Shown here in pieces: positions 44,114-53,601 of a stretch of DNA of 64,000 nucleotides (position 1 is its first letter; every line of letters begins with the position of its first letter). Position numbers and translations under genes: made by a program. The DNA is from Pontibacter pamirensis (GTDB lineage Bacteria; Bacteroidota; Bacteroidia; Cytophagales; Hymenobacteraceae). The stretch is from positions 286,897 through 350,896 of the forward strand of contig NZ_SSNI01000002.1 of NCBI RefSeq assembly GCF_010015475.1. Direction: 5' to 3'. Below the pieces are notes generated by a model, which saw nothing but the letters and a program-made list of their open reading frames with translations, did no database searches and was not told the origin of the DNA.

Positions 44114-44725
44114 ATGAAAACGAACTTACTCTTGCTTGCCTGCTTTATTTTTAGCTTTCATGCCATTGCGCAAACAAATGAGCCTATTTTATCCGAAGAA
44201 ATTGAATCTGCCGGGTTGGCGCGTTTGGCTAAGGTTGAGTTAGGGCTTCATGGAATTGGGCTGGCATATGAACTGCCATTTAGCAAGAAATGGTCTGCAA
44301 ACTTGAGTGCAGGCTTAGGCGGAGGGTATTACGTTTGGGGCAACGAATTCAAAAGCACCCTTATCATCAACGATCCTGTTGCATACTTCAGGTCGGAGTT
44401 TAAGTACACCTATAACCGCAGTAAAAGGCTTTCCAAATCTAAGTCTGTGCTGAACAATGCGGGCAACTACGTTGCTTTCCAGACAAAGTACACTACCAGA
44501 AGAGTATTTGGAAGCCCTGCATATTACGAATATGGGGGTGACATTCTGAACAGAGCATTACTGAACGAAGTGCACTGGGGCATACAAAGGCCTATGGGGC
44601 AAAAATTTATTTTCAATACGCACATAGGCTTAGGAATTGCCCATGACTTCGATTTTAATCAGAGTCAGGTTTATCCTGCAGCGGGCGTTCAGTTTGCTTA
44701 TGTCCTCCCAAACAAAAGGCTGTAA
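44114..44725 (+). CDS. Predicted outer-membrane beta-barrel protein
   Basis: 203 residues. Signal peptide (LLLLACFIFSFHAIAQ); the mature chain alternates strand patterns rich in G and aromatics (VELGLHGIGLAYELPFSKKW, SANLSAGLGGGYYVWGNEF, FIFNTHIGLGIAHDFDF, YPAAGVQFAYVLPNKRL), the pattern of a small porin-like barrel. No family identified. Confidence 0.68.
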   Translation: MKTNLLLLACFIFSFHAIAQTNEPILSEEIESAGLARLAKVELGLHGIGLAYELPFSKKWSANLSAGLGGGYYVWGNEFKSTLIINDPVAYFRSEFKYTYNRSKRLSKSKSVLNNAGNYVAFQTKYTTRRVFGSPAYYEYGGDILNRALLNEVHWGIQRPMGQKFIFNTHIGLGIAHDFDFNQSQVYPAAGVQFAYVLPNKRL

Positions 44726-45093
44726 CCGTAGCACTAAATTCGTACAGGCGCAAACTCACAAGTTAAAAGTGGTAACTATCAAGTGTAACGCCTACTCTAT
44801 ACATCACACTCTAGATTCTTCAAAACCTTTGCCTTGATATCCAAAGGAAGAAAACAGAATTTTTCGCGCTTCAACCATTCCTACCCTGTACAGCAGGGTA
44901 GGCTTCATGTTCGTCGATAAAGCTTTTTATAGCTATCATATTTATATATACAATATCACTATAAAGCTATCTTTTGTTGCGCTTCGTCTAGTTCCCCTGC
45001 AACCTCTCTGCTGCCCGTAGTATCTTTGTTCTGTTCCTCAAGCACATAAGCCAAAGAACAAAAGCAAACCCAATACTATAAAAAAATAAAACC
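44726..45093. other. AT-rich intergenic with a hairpin and -7 element
   Basis: Holds CCTACCCTG (44880-44888) paired with CAGGGTAGG (44894-44902), a hairpin without a T-run, and the -7 element for the next gene. No gene evident. Confidence 0.5.
45021..45028 (+). promoter_or_regulatory. -7 promoter element for the first secreted paralog
   Basis: TATCTTTG matches TAnnTTTG; a start near 45035 leaves a leader of about 60 nt that ends in AAAATAAAACC. Confidence 0.5.
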
Positions 45094-45666
45094 ATGAAAA
45101 AACTAATGACATTCTTATTGGCGGCAGTGCTGTTGATAGGAGCAGCGCCTGTTACACAGGCTCAGGGAAACAGAGCCCTCACCTCTAAAGAGGCAGATAA
45201 ATTACTTCAGCGAATTGTAGGAAGCTGGCAGGTTAACCAGTACGATTCTGAAAGAGGAAAACTTGTAGAGACAAAAGGCACTGCAAGCTTTAGCAGGGAC
45301 TCTAAAGATAATTATGTGCATGAGCAGCTTGAGCTGCTACAGCCCGATGGCAGCGTAATTCAAGGTGATGGCTTCATAAGATATTCCGAAGAGCAAAACC
45401 AGTTTGAACTTGTTCAACTCGACAAGAATGGTAAAAGCATTGTGCTGATGTTAGGCAAGTGGTTACCTAAGTACAACACATTGGCCTTTACACCTGTGAA
45501 AGGAGAGGAACAATGGAGCAGCAAAATTGACCCGTCCATGCACTGCCTGTACATATTCAAGCACGATGGTACTTTTATGAAAATAAACCGCACAATCGAT
45601 AAAAACGGCAACCTCACAGCTACTTCACAATATCACTTTTCTTTACCGGGTGTAGCCAAATTGTAA
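45094..45666 (+). CDS. Secreted protein, first of a tandem paralog pair
   Basis: 190 residues. Signal peptide FLLAAVLLIGAAPVTQAQ. The mature part has a beta-barrel strand pattern (RIVGSWQVNQYDSERGKLVE, DNYVHEQLELLQPDGSVIQ, YNTLAFTPVKGEEQW) resembling lipocalin-like or DUF1579-type domains. It is followed by a strong terminator and then by a second copy. Function unknown. Confidence 0.7.
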   Translation: MKKLMTFLLAAVLLIGAAPVTQAQGNRALTSKEADKLLQRIVGSWQVNQYDSERGKLVETKGTASFSRDSKDNYVHEQLELLQPDGSVIQGDGFIRYSEEQNQFELVQLDKNGKSIVLMLGKWLPKYNTLAFTPVKGEEQWSSKIDPSMHCLYIFKHDGTFMKINRTIDKNGNLTATSQYHFSLPGVAKL

Positions 45667-46075
45667 GTTACATTCTTCATTAAGAAACGGGGCACAGTGC
45701 GTGGTATATATACCGGCACTGTGCCCCGTTTTTCTTTATTAATAGCAGCTCTACCAAAGAAAGTACTTGGAAAATCTCCCCTAGTCAATTCTGTTTTACC
45801 TCTCTCCTGTTCCACATTTCCTGCCAGCCTACCCTCCGGATATTCTGCTCCTACACCCCCTCTTCCTGCTTTAAAGACACCTTTGCCTCATATTCGTCGA
45901 GAAAAGCCTGGTGTTCAGCCATATTAGTACAAACAAACTATCGCTATGGCTACTTCTAGGCTATGTTGGTCTAAAAGCCAAAATGCGCTTTTAAAAAGTG
46001 ATTATACTTGTAATGTTCTGTTACATCATTTACAAGCAGAACATTATTCTATTATCAACCTAACAAAATAAAACC
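45667..46075. other. Intergenic between tandem paralogs
   Basis: Holds the terminator of the first paralog and the AT-rich leader of the second (TACTTGTAATGTTCTG near 46005). An open frame at 45697-45927 overlaps the terminator and is not convincing. Confidence 0.5.
45685..45738 (+). terminator. Terminator after the first paralog
   Basis: Perfect 16-bp stem (45685-45700 with 45716-45731) whose loop itself contains GGTATATATACC, followed by TTTCTTT. Confidence 0.9.
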
Positions 46076-46660
46076 ATGAAAAAACTAATGACATTCTTAT
46101 TGGCAGCAATCCTGCTGATAGGAGCAGCGCCTGCTAGCCAGGCTCAGAAAAACAATATCTTCACCCCTAAGCAAGCAGCAGCTAACCAGTTGCTAGGAAG
46201 AATTGTGGGGAATTGGCAGGTAAGCCATTACGTGAGACAAGCCGGCACAAATAATCTCATAGAAACAAAAGGCAATACTAAATTCAGCAAGGCCTTCCAG
46301 GGTGACTATGTGCACGAGCAGTTTAATCTCAGCCAGCCTGATGGCAGCAGCATACAAGGCGAAAGCTTTATTAGATACTCTGATGCACTGGATCGGTACG
46401 AGTATGTGCAACTAGATAAAAGAGGCAAAAGCATTATTATGATGGTAGGCAAGTGGTCCAAAAAATACGATACACTGGCTTTTAAACCGGTGAGAGGAGA
46501 GGGACAGTGGAGCAACAAAATTGACCCTAACCTGCAGTGCCTGTATATATTCAAGCTCGATGGTACGTTTATGAGACTTACCCGCACATTTGACAAGCAT
46601 GGCAATTGCATTATTATTTCTCAGGATCATTACTCCCATCCAAGTGTAGCAACACTATGA
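46076..46660 (+). CDS. Secreted protein, second of the tandem paralog pair
   Basis: 194 residues. Signal peptide FLLAAILLIGAAPASQAQ, 21 of 24 residues identical to the first copy, while the mature halves are only about half identical (RIVGNWQVSHYVR, DYVHEQFNLSQPDGSSIQGE, KIDPNLQCLYIFKLDGTF). The copies share the leader AAAATAAAACC before ATG. Function unknown. Confidence 0.7.
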   Translation: MKKLMTFLLAAILLIGAAPASQAQKNNIFTPKQAAANQLLGRIVGNWQVSHYVRQAGTNNLIETKGNTKFSKAFQGDYVHEQFNLSQPDGSSIQGESFIRYSDALDRYEYVQLDKRGKSIIMMVGKWSKKYDTLAFKPVRGEGQWSNKIDPNLQCLYIFKLDGTFMRLTRTFDKHGNCIIISQDHYSHPSVATL

Positions 46661-46689
46661 CAAACACACTTTTATTTACAACAGCAACA

Positions 46690-46730
46690 GGTGCATTGCA
46701 TGTGGCCCATACGACCACGCGCAATGCACC
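46690..46730. terminator. Hairpin between convergent genes
   Basis: Perfect 10-bp stem GGTGCATTGC (46690-46699) with GCAATGCACC (46721-46730); weak T-run, so a modest terminator. Confidence 0.6.
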
Positions 46731-46751
46731 TTAGTATTTATCCTGGTCGTA

Positions 46752-47093
46752 CTACAGCAGTTCATTTGCGGGGTCCCAGAACAACTTTTGGAAATCCACC
46801 ACCTGATTGTTCTCCACTTTTACCCCCTCCTGCTCCAGGCGCTCCTGCATCGCGTTGGGGGCATCAAAATGCTGGCTCCCCGTCAGCATGCCTATACGGT
46901 TCACCACCCGGTGGGCCGGAATTTTTGTAGCCGGGTGCGAGGCAATAAGTGCCCAACCCACCATGCGTGCGGAGCCTTTTGAACCTAAGTAGCTGGCGAT
47001 GGCACCATAGGACGTTACGCGGCCGGTTGGTATCTGCTCTACAACCTCATACACATCCTGGAAAAAATTCCTTTTCTCTGGTTTCTCTGTCAT
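46752..47093 (-). CDS. Alkyltransferase-like (ATL) DNA-repair protein
   Basis: 113 residues, single MGMT-type DNA-binding domain (EVVEQIPTGRVTSYGAIASY, GSARMVGWALIAS). The active-site sequence of MGMT, PCHR, is PAHR here (residue 60 is Ala), so it cannot take the methyl group. ATL proteins bind O6-alkylguanine and hand lesions to nucleotide excision repair. Length and NRIGMLTGSQ motif agree with that family. Confidence 0.9.
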   Translation of the reverse strand: MTEKPEKRNFFQDVYEVVEQIPTGRVTSYGAIASYLGSKGSARMVGWALIASHPATKIPAHRVVNRIGMLTGSQHFDAPNAMQERLEQEGVKVENNQVVDFQKLFWDPANELL

Positions 47094-47298
47094 ACAAAAA
47101 AATCTTTTTGCACCGATTAAACCTTTAAACAGGCTTTCTGTCTTACCTAAGCGCCTGTTTGCAGATATTCTGTGCGCAATATTTTAATAATTCTGCAAAG
47201 GACGTAATTTTAAAGCTGCTACAGCAGGAACTTAAGCTGCAGCAGCCTGTTTATTCAATATTATTGCAGATTCTTTCCAAACCCGTGTTTAAACATAC

Positions 47299-48384
47299 AT
47301 GAATAAAACTGTTAAAATCCTCCTGATTCTGGCGGCTCTGGCGGCTGTCACCTACCTCATTGTCAATAAAGCACTTACAGGGGAAGAAGCACCTAATAAT
47401 ATGGCAGGCGGCCCGATGGCTCAAAATGTAGCTGTGGACGTATTTGTTGTTTCGCCTACTGCCTACCAGAACAGAATTACCTCTACCGGCACGGTGCTCC
47501 CGAACGAAGACGTGGAGCTGCGCAGCGAGATTGCCGGCCGGGTAACGAATATTAATTTTAAAGAAGGTGCCCGCGTAAAAAAAGGCCAGCTGCTGCTTAC
47601 AGTGAACGATGCCGACATGCGTGCCCAGTTGCAGAAACTGCAGTCTAACCAGAAGCTCTACAGCGACATGGAAGAGCGCCAGCGTACCCTGCTGGAGAAA
47701 GATTACATCAGCAGACAAGAGTACGACCAGGTAAGCAATCAACTGGCCACGGCCACCGCAGACATCCAAGCTCTGAAAGCTACGCTTAACAAGGCATATG
47801 TGCATGCGCCGTTTGACGGTGTAATTGGTTTACGCCAGGTAAGCGAAGGCAGTTATGTTTCTGCCACCACCCCTATCGCCCGCATAGTCGATATCAACCC
47901 GGTTAAAATAGAATTCGCGGTACCAGGCCGTTATAGCCAGATGGTGAAGGTAGGTGATGAAATCATTTTTAGCTCAGAAGGTGTAGCAGAGCAATATAAA
48001 GCCAAAATTTACGCCATACAACCAAACATTGACCCGGCAACCCGCACCATGCAGGTGCGTGCCCTGTACGATAATAATAATGAAGATGTGAAGCCAGGTG
48101 CTTTTGTGAAGATTGACCTACCACTTAAAGAGGTGGAACAGGCGATACTTATTCCTACAGAGGCCATTATACCGGAAGCATCAGGGCAGAAAGTGTTTTT
48201 GGCTAAAGGTGGCAAAGCTGTACCTCAGATGGTAAAAATTGGGCAGCGCTCTGAAAGCCTTATCCAGATTATTGAAGGCATTGCGCCGGGCGATACCATC
48301 ATTCGCTCTGGTATACTGCAGGTGCGCCCGGGCTCTGACCTGAGCATACGGAACGTAAGGGCTTCTGAGGAACTAGCCTTGTAA
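47299..48384 (+). CDS. RND efflux periplasmic adaptor subunit
   Basis: 361 residues. N-terminal anchor or signal (ILLILAALAAVTYLIVN), then the adaptor order: RITSTGTVLPNEDVELRSEI and GRVTNINFKEGARVKKGQLL (lipoyl/barrel-sandwich), a coiled-coil hairpin (LEKDYISRQEYDQVSNQL), SPFDGVIGLRQVSEG-like second lipoyl half, and C-terminal beta-barrel and membrane-proximal parts. It links the pump and the outer-membrane channel. It leads an operon with both. Confidence 0.94.
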   Translation: MNKTVKILLILAALAAVTYLIVNKALTGEEAPNNMAGGPMAQNVAVDVFVVSPTAYQNRITSTGTVLPNEDVELRSEIAGRVTNINFKEGARVKKGQLLLTVNDADMRAQLQKLQSNQKLYSDMEERQRTLLEKDYISRQEYDQVSNQLATATADIQALKATLNKAYVHAPFDGVIGLRQVSEGSYVSATTPIARIVDINPVKIEFAVPGRYSQMVKVGDEIIFSSEGVAEQYKAKIYAIQPNIDPATRTMQVRALYDNNNEDVKPGAFVKIDLPLKEVEQAILIPTEAIIPEASGQKVFLAKGGKAVPQMVKIGQRSESLIQIIEGIAPGDTIIRSGILQVRPGSDLSIRNVRASEELAL

Positions 48385-48611
48385 ACCGCGACAGGTATGC
48401 TGCACGGGTGGCAACACTATGAATGGCTTTAAAACAGCCGCTTTCCCTGTGCGAGCACTTCCCGTACCATTTGTAAAATATTGGTTGTATTGTAAAGACA
48501 AAGCAGCAATAAAATGGTTGATATGTTAAATACCTGTGATGCGGCAGGTAACCTGGCTGGCAAAACGAATATAGAAACGGTAGAGGCCTCCTCTATAAAC
48601 TACAAGAATAT

Positions 48612-51600
48612 ATGGCAAGCTTATCGAATATAAGTATAAAGCGCCCTGTGCTGGCTATCGTGATGGGTATCACGATTATGGTGTTCGGGTTTATCGGCAT
48701 CACCTATTTAGGGGTGCGGGAATATCCGAGCGTAGACCCTCCTATCGTCAACGTCAGAACTTCTTATACAGGGGCAAATGCCGAGACAATTGAGTCTGAG
48801 ATTACCGAGCCGCTGGAGGAATCCATTAACGGTATAGCCGGTATCAGAACCCTTACCTCCACCAGCAGCGAGGGTAGCAGTAATATCACAGTTGAATTCA
48901 ACCTGGACATAGATCTGGAAACGGCAGCCAATGATGTGCGCGACCGCGTGGCAAGGGCGCAGCGTCGCTTGCCAGAGGATGCGGAACCGCCTACTGTTTC
49001 AAAAGCCGATGCCGATGCTAATCCCATAATTATGTTGGGTGTGAAGAGCGAAACCCGGACACTCCTGGAACTATCGGACATGGGCCTGAACGTCTTTAAA
49101 GAGCAACTGCAAACGATACCAGGTGTCAGCGAAGTGATGATATGGGGCGACAAACGCTATTCAATGCGTCTCTGGATGGACCCGGACAGGCTCTCTGCCT
49201 TACAGGTTACGCCCGTGGAGGTACAGAATGCGCTGGCACGCCAGAACGTGGAATTGCCCTCCGGCAGCATTGAGGGATCTGCCACAGAGCTTTCTGTCAG
49301 AACAATGGGCCGTATTTCCACCGTGGAAGAGTTCAACAACATGGTTGTACGGGAGGATGCAAACCGACTGATTCGCTTCCGTGACATTGGCTTTGCACAG
49401 CTCTCCCCTGAAAACGAAAAAACGGTATTACGTTACAACGGTATACCCATGATAGGTGTGGTGCTTGTGCCGCAACCAGGTTCTAACCAGGTAGAAATTG
49501 CAGATGAATTTTACCGCCGCCTGGAGCGCATTAAAAAAGATGTTCCGGACGATATTGAGCTTATCATTGGTTTTGACAACTCTCAGTATGTAAAAGCTTC
49601 TATTGCAGAAGTGAAGGAAACCATCTTCGTAGCTTTCGGGCTCGTGGTCGTTATCATCTTCCTGTTCCTGCGCGACTGGCGATCTACCCTTATACCTGTG
49701 GTGGCTATTCCGGTATCACTAATAGGCTCCTTCTTTATCATGTATGTGATGGACTTCTCCATCAACGTGCTCACGCTATTGGCAATCGTGCTGGCCATTG
49801 GTCTGGTGGTGGACGATGCCATCGTAATGCTTGAAAATATATATACCCGTATTGAGCGGGGTGAGCAGCCAATGAAAGCGGCCAAGAAAGGCTCTGCGGA
49901 AATTTACTTTGCCATCATATCCACCACCGTTGCCCTGGCAGCGGTATTTATGCCTGTGGCCTTTCTTGAGGATACCACAGGTCGTCTTTTCCGGGAGTTT
50001 GGTATTGTGGTGGCCGGTTCTGTTATTATCTCTTCGTTCGTGTCTCTAACACTTACCCCTATGATGTCTTCACGCATACTGAAGCACAGGGAAAGGCCAA
50101 ACTGGTTTTACAGAAAGACAGAACCGTTCTTTACATCGCTTACGGATGGTTACCGCAGCAGCCTCGAAAGCTTTATGCAGGTGCGTTGGGTCGCCTTTTT
50201 ACTGGTAGCTGCCTCGGCGGGAGTTATCTGGTGGCAGGTAACTACACTGCAGTCGGAACTCACGCCGGACGAAGACAGAAGTGGGCTTAGAATAAGTGCC
50301 ACTGGCCCGGAAGGAGCCTCATTTGAGTTCATGGACGAGTATATGAATGAGTTGACAGCTTTGGCAAATGACTCCGTGCAAGGCATCAACAGCATTACTT
50401 CTATGACGCGTAATTCGAATTCCGGCTTTGTCCGTCTACGCTTAGTAGATCCCGATCAACGTACTAAATCACAGCAGCAGATTGTAGACGAACTACCGGA
50501 ACTAATAAACAGAATACCTGGAGCGAGAGCCTTTGCATCTGGAGACAAGGGCCTCGGTGGCGGGCGTGGTTCCGGCCAGCCTGTGCAGTTCGTGGTGCAG
50601 TCGCAGAGTATGGACAAGCTACGGGAGGTTATCCCAGCCTTTCTGGCGGCGGCACAAGCTGACCCCACGTTCAACTTTGTGGATGTAAACCTGAAATTCA
50701 ACAAGCCAGAACTGCGGGTAGAAATCAACCGGGAGAAAGCTTTGTCGTTGGGTGTGGATATACGCGATATAGCACAAACGATTCAATTAGGCTTAAGCGG
50801 ACAGCGTTTCGGTTACTTTGTAAAAGGAGGAAAACAATACCAGATACTAGGCCAGGTGGCACGAGAAAACCGCAGCGAGCCACTCGACCTGCGCAGTCTG
50901 TATGTGAAGAGTAACACAGGCGAAATCATCCAGTTAGATAATCTGATTGAATTGACAGAAGAGAGTGCCTCGCCGGAGGTTTACCGCTTTAACCGTTTTG
51001 CAGCCGCTACCTTCAGCGCCTCTTTAGCGAAGGGTAAGACAGTTGGCGATGGTGTGGACGCGATGGATGCCATTGCAGACCAGGTACTGGACGAAACGTT
51101 CCAGACGGCTCTGACGGGCCAGTCAAGAGACTTTTCTGAAAGCTCGGGTAGTTTGATGTTTGCGTTCCTGCTGGCACTGGGCCTTATTTACCTGGCACTG
51201 TCTGCCCAATTCGAAAGTTTCCGTGACCCCGTTATTATCATGTTCACTGTACCGCTGGCCCTGGCAGGTGCACTGCTCAGCCTTTGGTATTTCGACGAAA
51301 CGATGAACATCTTCAGTCAGATCGGTATGATTATGTTGGTAGGTCTGGTAACCAAGAACGGTATCCTGCTGGTGGAGTTCGCCAATCAGCGCAAAGAGCA
51401 GGGCCTGACAAAACTGGAGGCTGCCGTAGACTCAGCGGTATCTCGTTTCCGCCCCATCCTGATGACCAGTTTATCTACCATCTTAGGTACTTTGCCGATA
51501 GCCCTGGCCTTAGGAGCAGGTGCCGAAACCCGCGCTTCGATGGGTATTGCTGTGGTAGGAGGCCTTATCTTTGCAACCGGCCTGACCCTGTACATCATCC

Positions 51601-51719
51601 CAGCCATCTATTCATACTTCTCATCGGCAGAGGCCAATATAGCGCATAAGCAGGATGATGACCATGAGGAAGAGATGATGCCACGTGTAAGAAAGCCAGA
51701 GCCAGTACTTGGCGAGTAG
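48612..51719 (+). CDS. RND efflux pump (AcrB-like, HAE1 type)
   Basis: 1035 residues, normal for the family. RND landmarks: ISIKRPVLAIVMGITIMVFG (first helix), EYPSVDPPIVNVRTSYTGA, the proton-relay segment AIGLVVDDAIVMLENIYTRI with two Asp, and C-terminal MLVGLVTKNGILLVEFANQ. It pumps drugs or other compounds out by proton antiport. Immediate neighbours are the adaptor and TolC-like channel. Confidence 0.96.
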   Translation: MASLSNISIKRPVLAIVMGITIMVFGFIGITYLGVREYPSVDPPIVNVRTSYTGANAETIESEITEPLEESINGIAGIRTLTSTSSEGSSNITVEFNLDIDLETAANDVRDRVARAQRRLPEDAEPPTVSKADADANPIIMLGVKSETRTLLELSDMGLNVFKEQLQTIPGVSEVMIWGDKRYSMRLWMDPDRLSALQVTPVEVQNALARQNVELPSGSIEGSATELSVRTMGRISTVEEFNNMVVREDANRLIRFRDIGFAQLSPENEKTVLRYNGIPMIGVVLVPQPGSNQVEIADEFYRRLERIKKDVPDDIELIIGFDNSQYVKASIAEVKETIFVAFGLVVVIIFLFLRDWRSTLIPVVAIPVSLIGSFFIMYVMDFSINVLTLLAIVLAIGLVVDDAIVMLENIYTRIERGEQPMKAAKKGSAEIYFAIISTTVALAAVFMPVAFLEDTTGRLFREFGIVVAGSVIISSFVSLTLTPMMSSRILKHRERPNWFYRKTEPFFTSLTDGYRSSLESFMQVRWVAFLLVAASAGVIWWQVTTLQSELTPDEDRSGLRISATGPEGASFEFMDEYMNELTALANDSVQGINSITSMTRNSNSGFVRLRLVDPDQRTKSQQQIVDELPELINRIPGARAFASGDKGLGGGRGSGQPVQFVVQSQSMDKLREVIPAFLAAAQADPTFNFVDVNLKFNKPELRVEINREKALSLGVDIRDIAQTIQLGLSGQRFGYFVKGGKQYQILGQVARENRSEPLDLRSLYVKSNTGEIIQLDNLIELTEESASPEVYRFNRFAAATFSASLAKGKTVGDGVDAMDAIADQVLDETFQTALTGQSRDFSESSGSLMFAFLLALGLIYLALSAQFESFRDPVIIMFTVPLALAGALLSLWYFDETMNIFSQIGMIMLVGLVTKNGILLVEFANQRKEQGLTKLEAAVDSAVSRFRPILMTSLSTILGTLPIALALGAGAETRASMGIAVVGGLIFATGLTLYIIPAIYSYFSSAEANIAHKQDDDHEEEMMPRVRKPEPVLGE

Positions 51720-51757
51720 ATAAATCATAAGCCTCCATTTAAACACATAAAATTTTT

Positions 51758-53104
51758 ATGTCTTCCATAAAAGCTACAGTGCTGCTTCTTTCTTTTGCAG
51801 CACTCTTACTACCGGGCAAAGCATTAAGCCAGGAGCAACTGTCTTATGAGCAGGCGCTGCGTATTGGTTTAGAAAATAATTTTGATATTAAAGTTGCAAC
51901 TACAGAGCAGCAGATACTTGAAAACAACGTGACCTTGGGCAATGCGGGTTTTTACCCTACTGTAGATGGCCGCATTACCAGAAACTATAACCGGAACGAT
52001 ACCCGTGACCAGTTCAGTAACAACGAGCCTCGTGAAATCAACAACCTCAAAACACAACAAACCAACATGGGGGTGTTCCTGAACTGGACTATTTTTGATG
52101 GCTTTGGCATGTTCATCGCATATGACCGCCTACAAGCACTTGAAGCGTCAGGTGAACTGTTTACAAAGGCTACAATAGAGGCTTCTTTAGCTGACATCAG
52201 CAATGCGTATTTTGAGGTAGTGCGGCAGGCCCGTATAATCAAGGCGCTTGAGGATGCCATCGCCATATCAGAACAGCGGGTAGAGATAACGCAGGCACAA
52301 TATGATGTGGGGGTGAGTGCGAAGGTTGAGATTTTGCGTGCCCAGGTAGACTATAATACAGACCGTTCGGAATTTCTGCTGCAGCAGGAAGCACTGCAAA
52401 ACGCTATAATTATTCTAAACCAACTGCTTGGCCGCGATCCCGATATTCTGCTTGTGCCAACTGATTCTATTGTGGTGGATCCTACCATTCAGTATGATCA
52501 GATAAGTACTGGAATGGCTGCCAACCTTAACCTGCAGCGCCTTCAGTTAGACAGAGAGATTGCTCTTCTTAACATGAAAGCAGCTCGGAACCTGCGCCTT
52601 CCCTTTGTAAACCTGAACGGCAGCTACAGCAAAAACCAGTCAGAACAGAACCCTGCTATTGTGGCCCAGCAAATAGGAACAAACGTACGGGAGTCTGTAG
52701 GCTTTAGTTACGGTGCAAGCGTAATCATGCCCATCTTCAATGGCTTCGAGATAAGGCGGCAACTACAGAATGCCAGAATAGCGATGGAGTCCAGCAACCT
52801 TGCCTACCAGCAGGAGCAGAACAGGCTGCAGTCGGAAGTGGCGCGTGCTTATAACATATACAGCAACCGCCTGCAGTTGCTGCAACTTGAGGAGTCGAAT
52901 GTACGTCTGGCAGAAGAGAACGCAGCCATCGCGCTGGAACGATACCGCCTGGGCCTGCTCACCGCCATCGAACTGCGTGAAGCACAGCGGAACGAGCTTG
53001 TTGCCTCCAACCGATTAACAGACATACAGTATGAAGCGAAAGCAGCAGAAACGCAGCTCAAGTTTATTACCAGCACCTTGCTGCAGGGCACTGTCACGCC
53101 GTAA
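51758..53104 (+). CDS. TolC-family outer-membrane efflux channel
   Basis: 448 residues. Signal peptide (LLLSFAALLLPGKALS), then the two long helical/beta repeats of the OEP family (LSYEQALRIGLENNFDIKVA, FLNWTIFDGFGMFIAYDRL; and YRLGLLTAIELREAQRN late). The conserved repeat IANAGFYPTVDGRI-like motif is present. Final component of the tripartite pump. Followed by a long palindromic terminator. Confidence 0.95.
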   Translation: MSSIKATVLLLSFAALLLPGKALSQEQLSYEQALRIGLENNFDIKVATTEQQILENNVTLGNAGFYPTVDGRITRNYNRNDTRDQFSNNEPREINNLKTQQTNMGVFLNWTIFDGFGMFIAYDRLQALEASGELFTKATIEASLADISNAYFEVVRQARIIKALEDAIAISEQRVEITQAQYDVGVSAKVEILRAQVDYNTDRSEFLLQQEALQNAIIILNQLLGRDPDILLVPTDSIVVDPTIQYDQISTGMAANLNLQRLQLDREIALLNMKAARNLRLPFVNLNGSYSKNQSEQNPAIVAQQIGTNVRESVGFSYGASVIMPIFNGFEIRRQLQNARIAMESSNLAYQQEQNRLQSEVARAYNIYSNRLQLLQLEESNVRLAEENAAIALERYRLGLLTAIELREAQRNELVASNRLTDIQYEAKAAETQLKFITSTLLQGTVTP

Positions 53105-53120
53105 CCTCCCTTAGATTAAC

Positions 53121-53174
53121 AGCAATTATACAGTAAAAGGATAGCCGCGGCTATCCTTTTACTGTATAATTGCT
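53121..53174 (+). terminator. 54-bp perfect palindrome after the efflux operon
   Basis: 53121-53147 and 53148-53174 are exact reverse complements, with no spacer. It contains the terminator arms AGTAAAAGGATAGCC and GGCTATCCTTTTACT. Confidence 0.9.
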
Positions 53175-53289
53175 TCTACCCTGCATCCCGTTGCTTTCGA
53201 TCCCATGGCCAAAATATTTCCAGGCTTCTCTAAATTCCGGCAATATCGCTATGCTGAAGTATGCTAGAGAGCAAAAGGTAAGTATAAAC

Positions 53290-53324
53290 AAAAGACCCTG
53301 GCCGTTCACTACCAGGGTCTTTTT
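53290..53324 (+). terminator. Second terminator with no gene before it
   Basis: AAAAGACCCTGG (53290-53301) pairs with CCAGGGTCTTTT (53312-53323) and leads into TTTTAG. No annotated gene ends between it and the palindrome. Confidence 0.88.
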
Positions 53325-53505
53325 AGTAAACCAAATTCAACTAACCTAACAAACTAAAGAATTGCGTTCTTATACGGCTTTTATATAGCAAAGTTATATA
53401 TAGATACATTATTTATATGAAGCCTCCCATACTCAAGCACTATCCTCCTGCTCGTGAGGTGGAACATATATTGTTCTCATGGCAAGCTGTAACTAAGGAC
53501 TTACT

Positions 53506-53513
53506 TACCTTTG
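53506..53513 (+). promoter_or_regulatory. -7 promoter element for the altronate dehydratase
   Basis: TACCTTTG matches TAnnTTTG. A start near 53520 gives a leader of about 80 nt. No -33 TTG at the usual spacing. Confidence 0.5.
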
Positions 53514-53601
53514 TAAATAATCATGAATATTTTCTTATTTTACAAATAAATTTTGTTTATTGCTTCTGCGCAATCGATTGCGCAGATTGAAAGGATATAA
53601 T

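Noticed and set aside
45697..45927. 76-aa open frame after the first secreted paralog
   Set aside because: It overlaps the terminator hairpin and has proline-rich random composition.
48514..48633. 39-aa possible leader peptide before the RND pump
   Set aside because: Overlaps the pump start in another frame; no regulatory hairpin seen.
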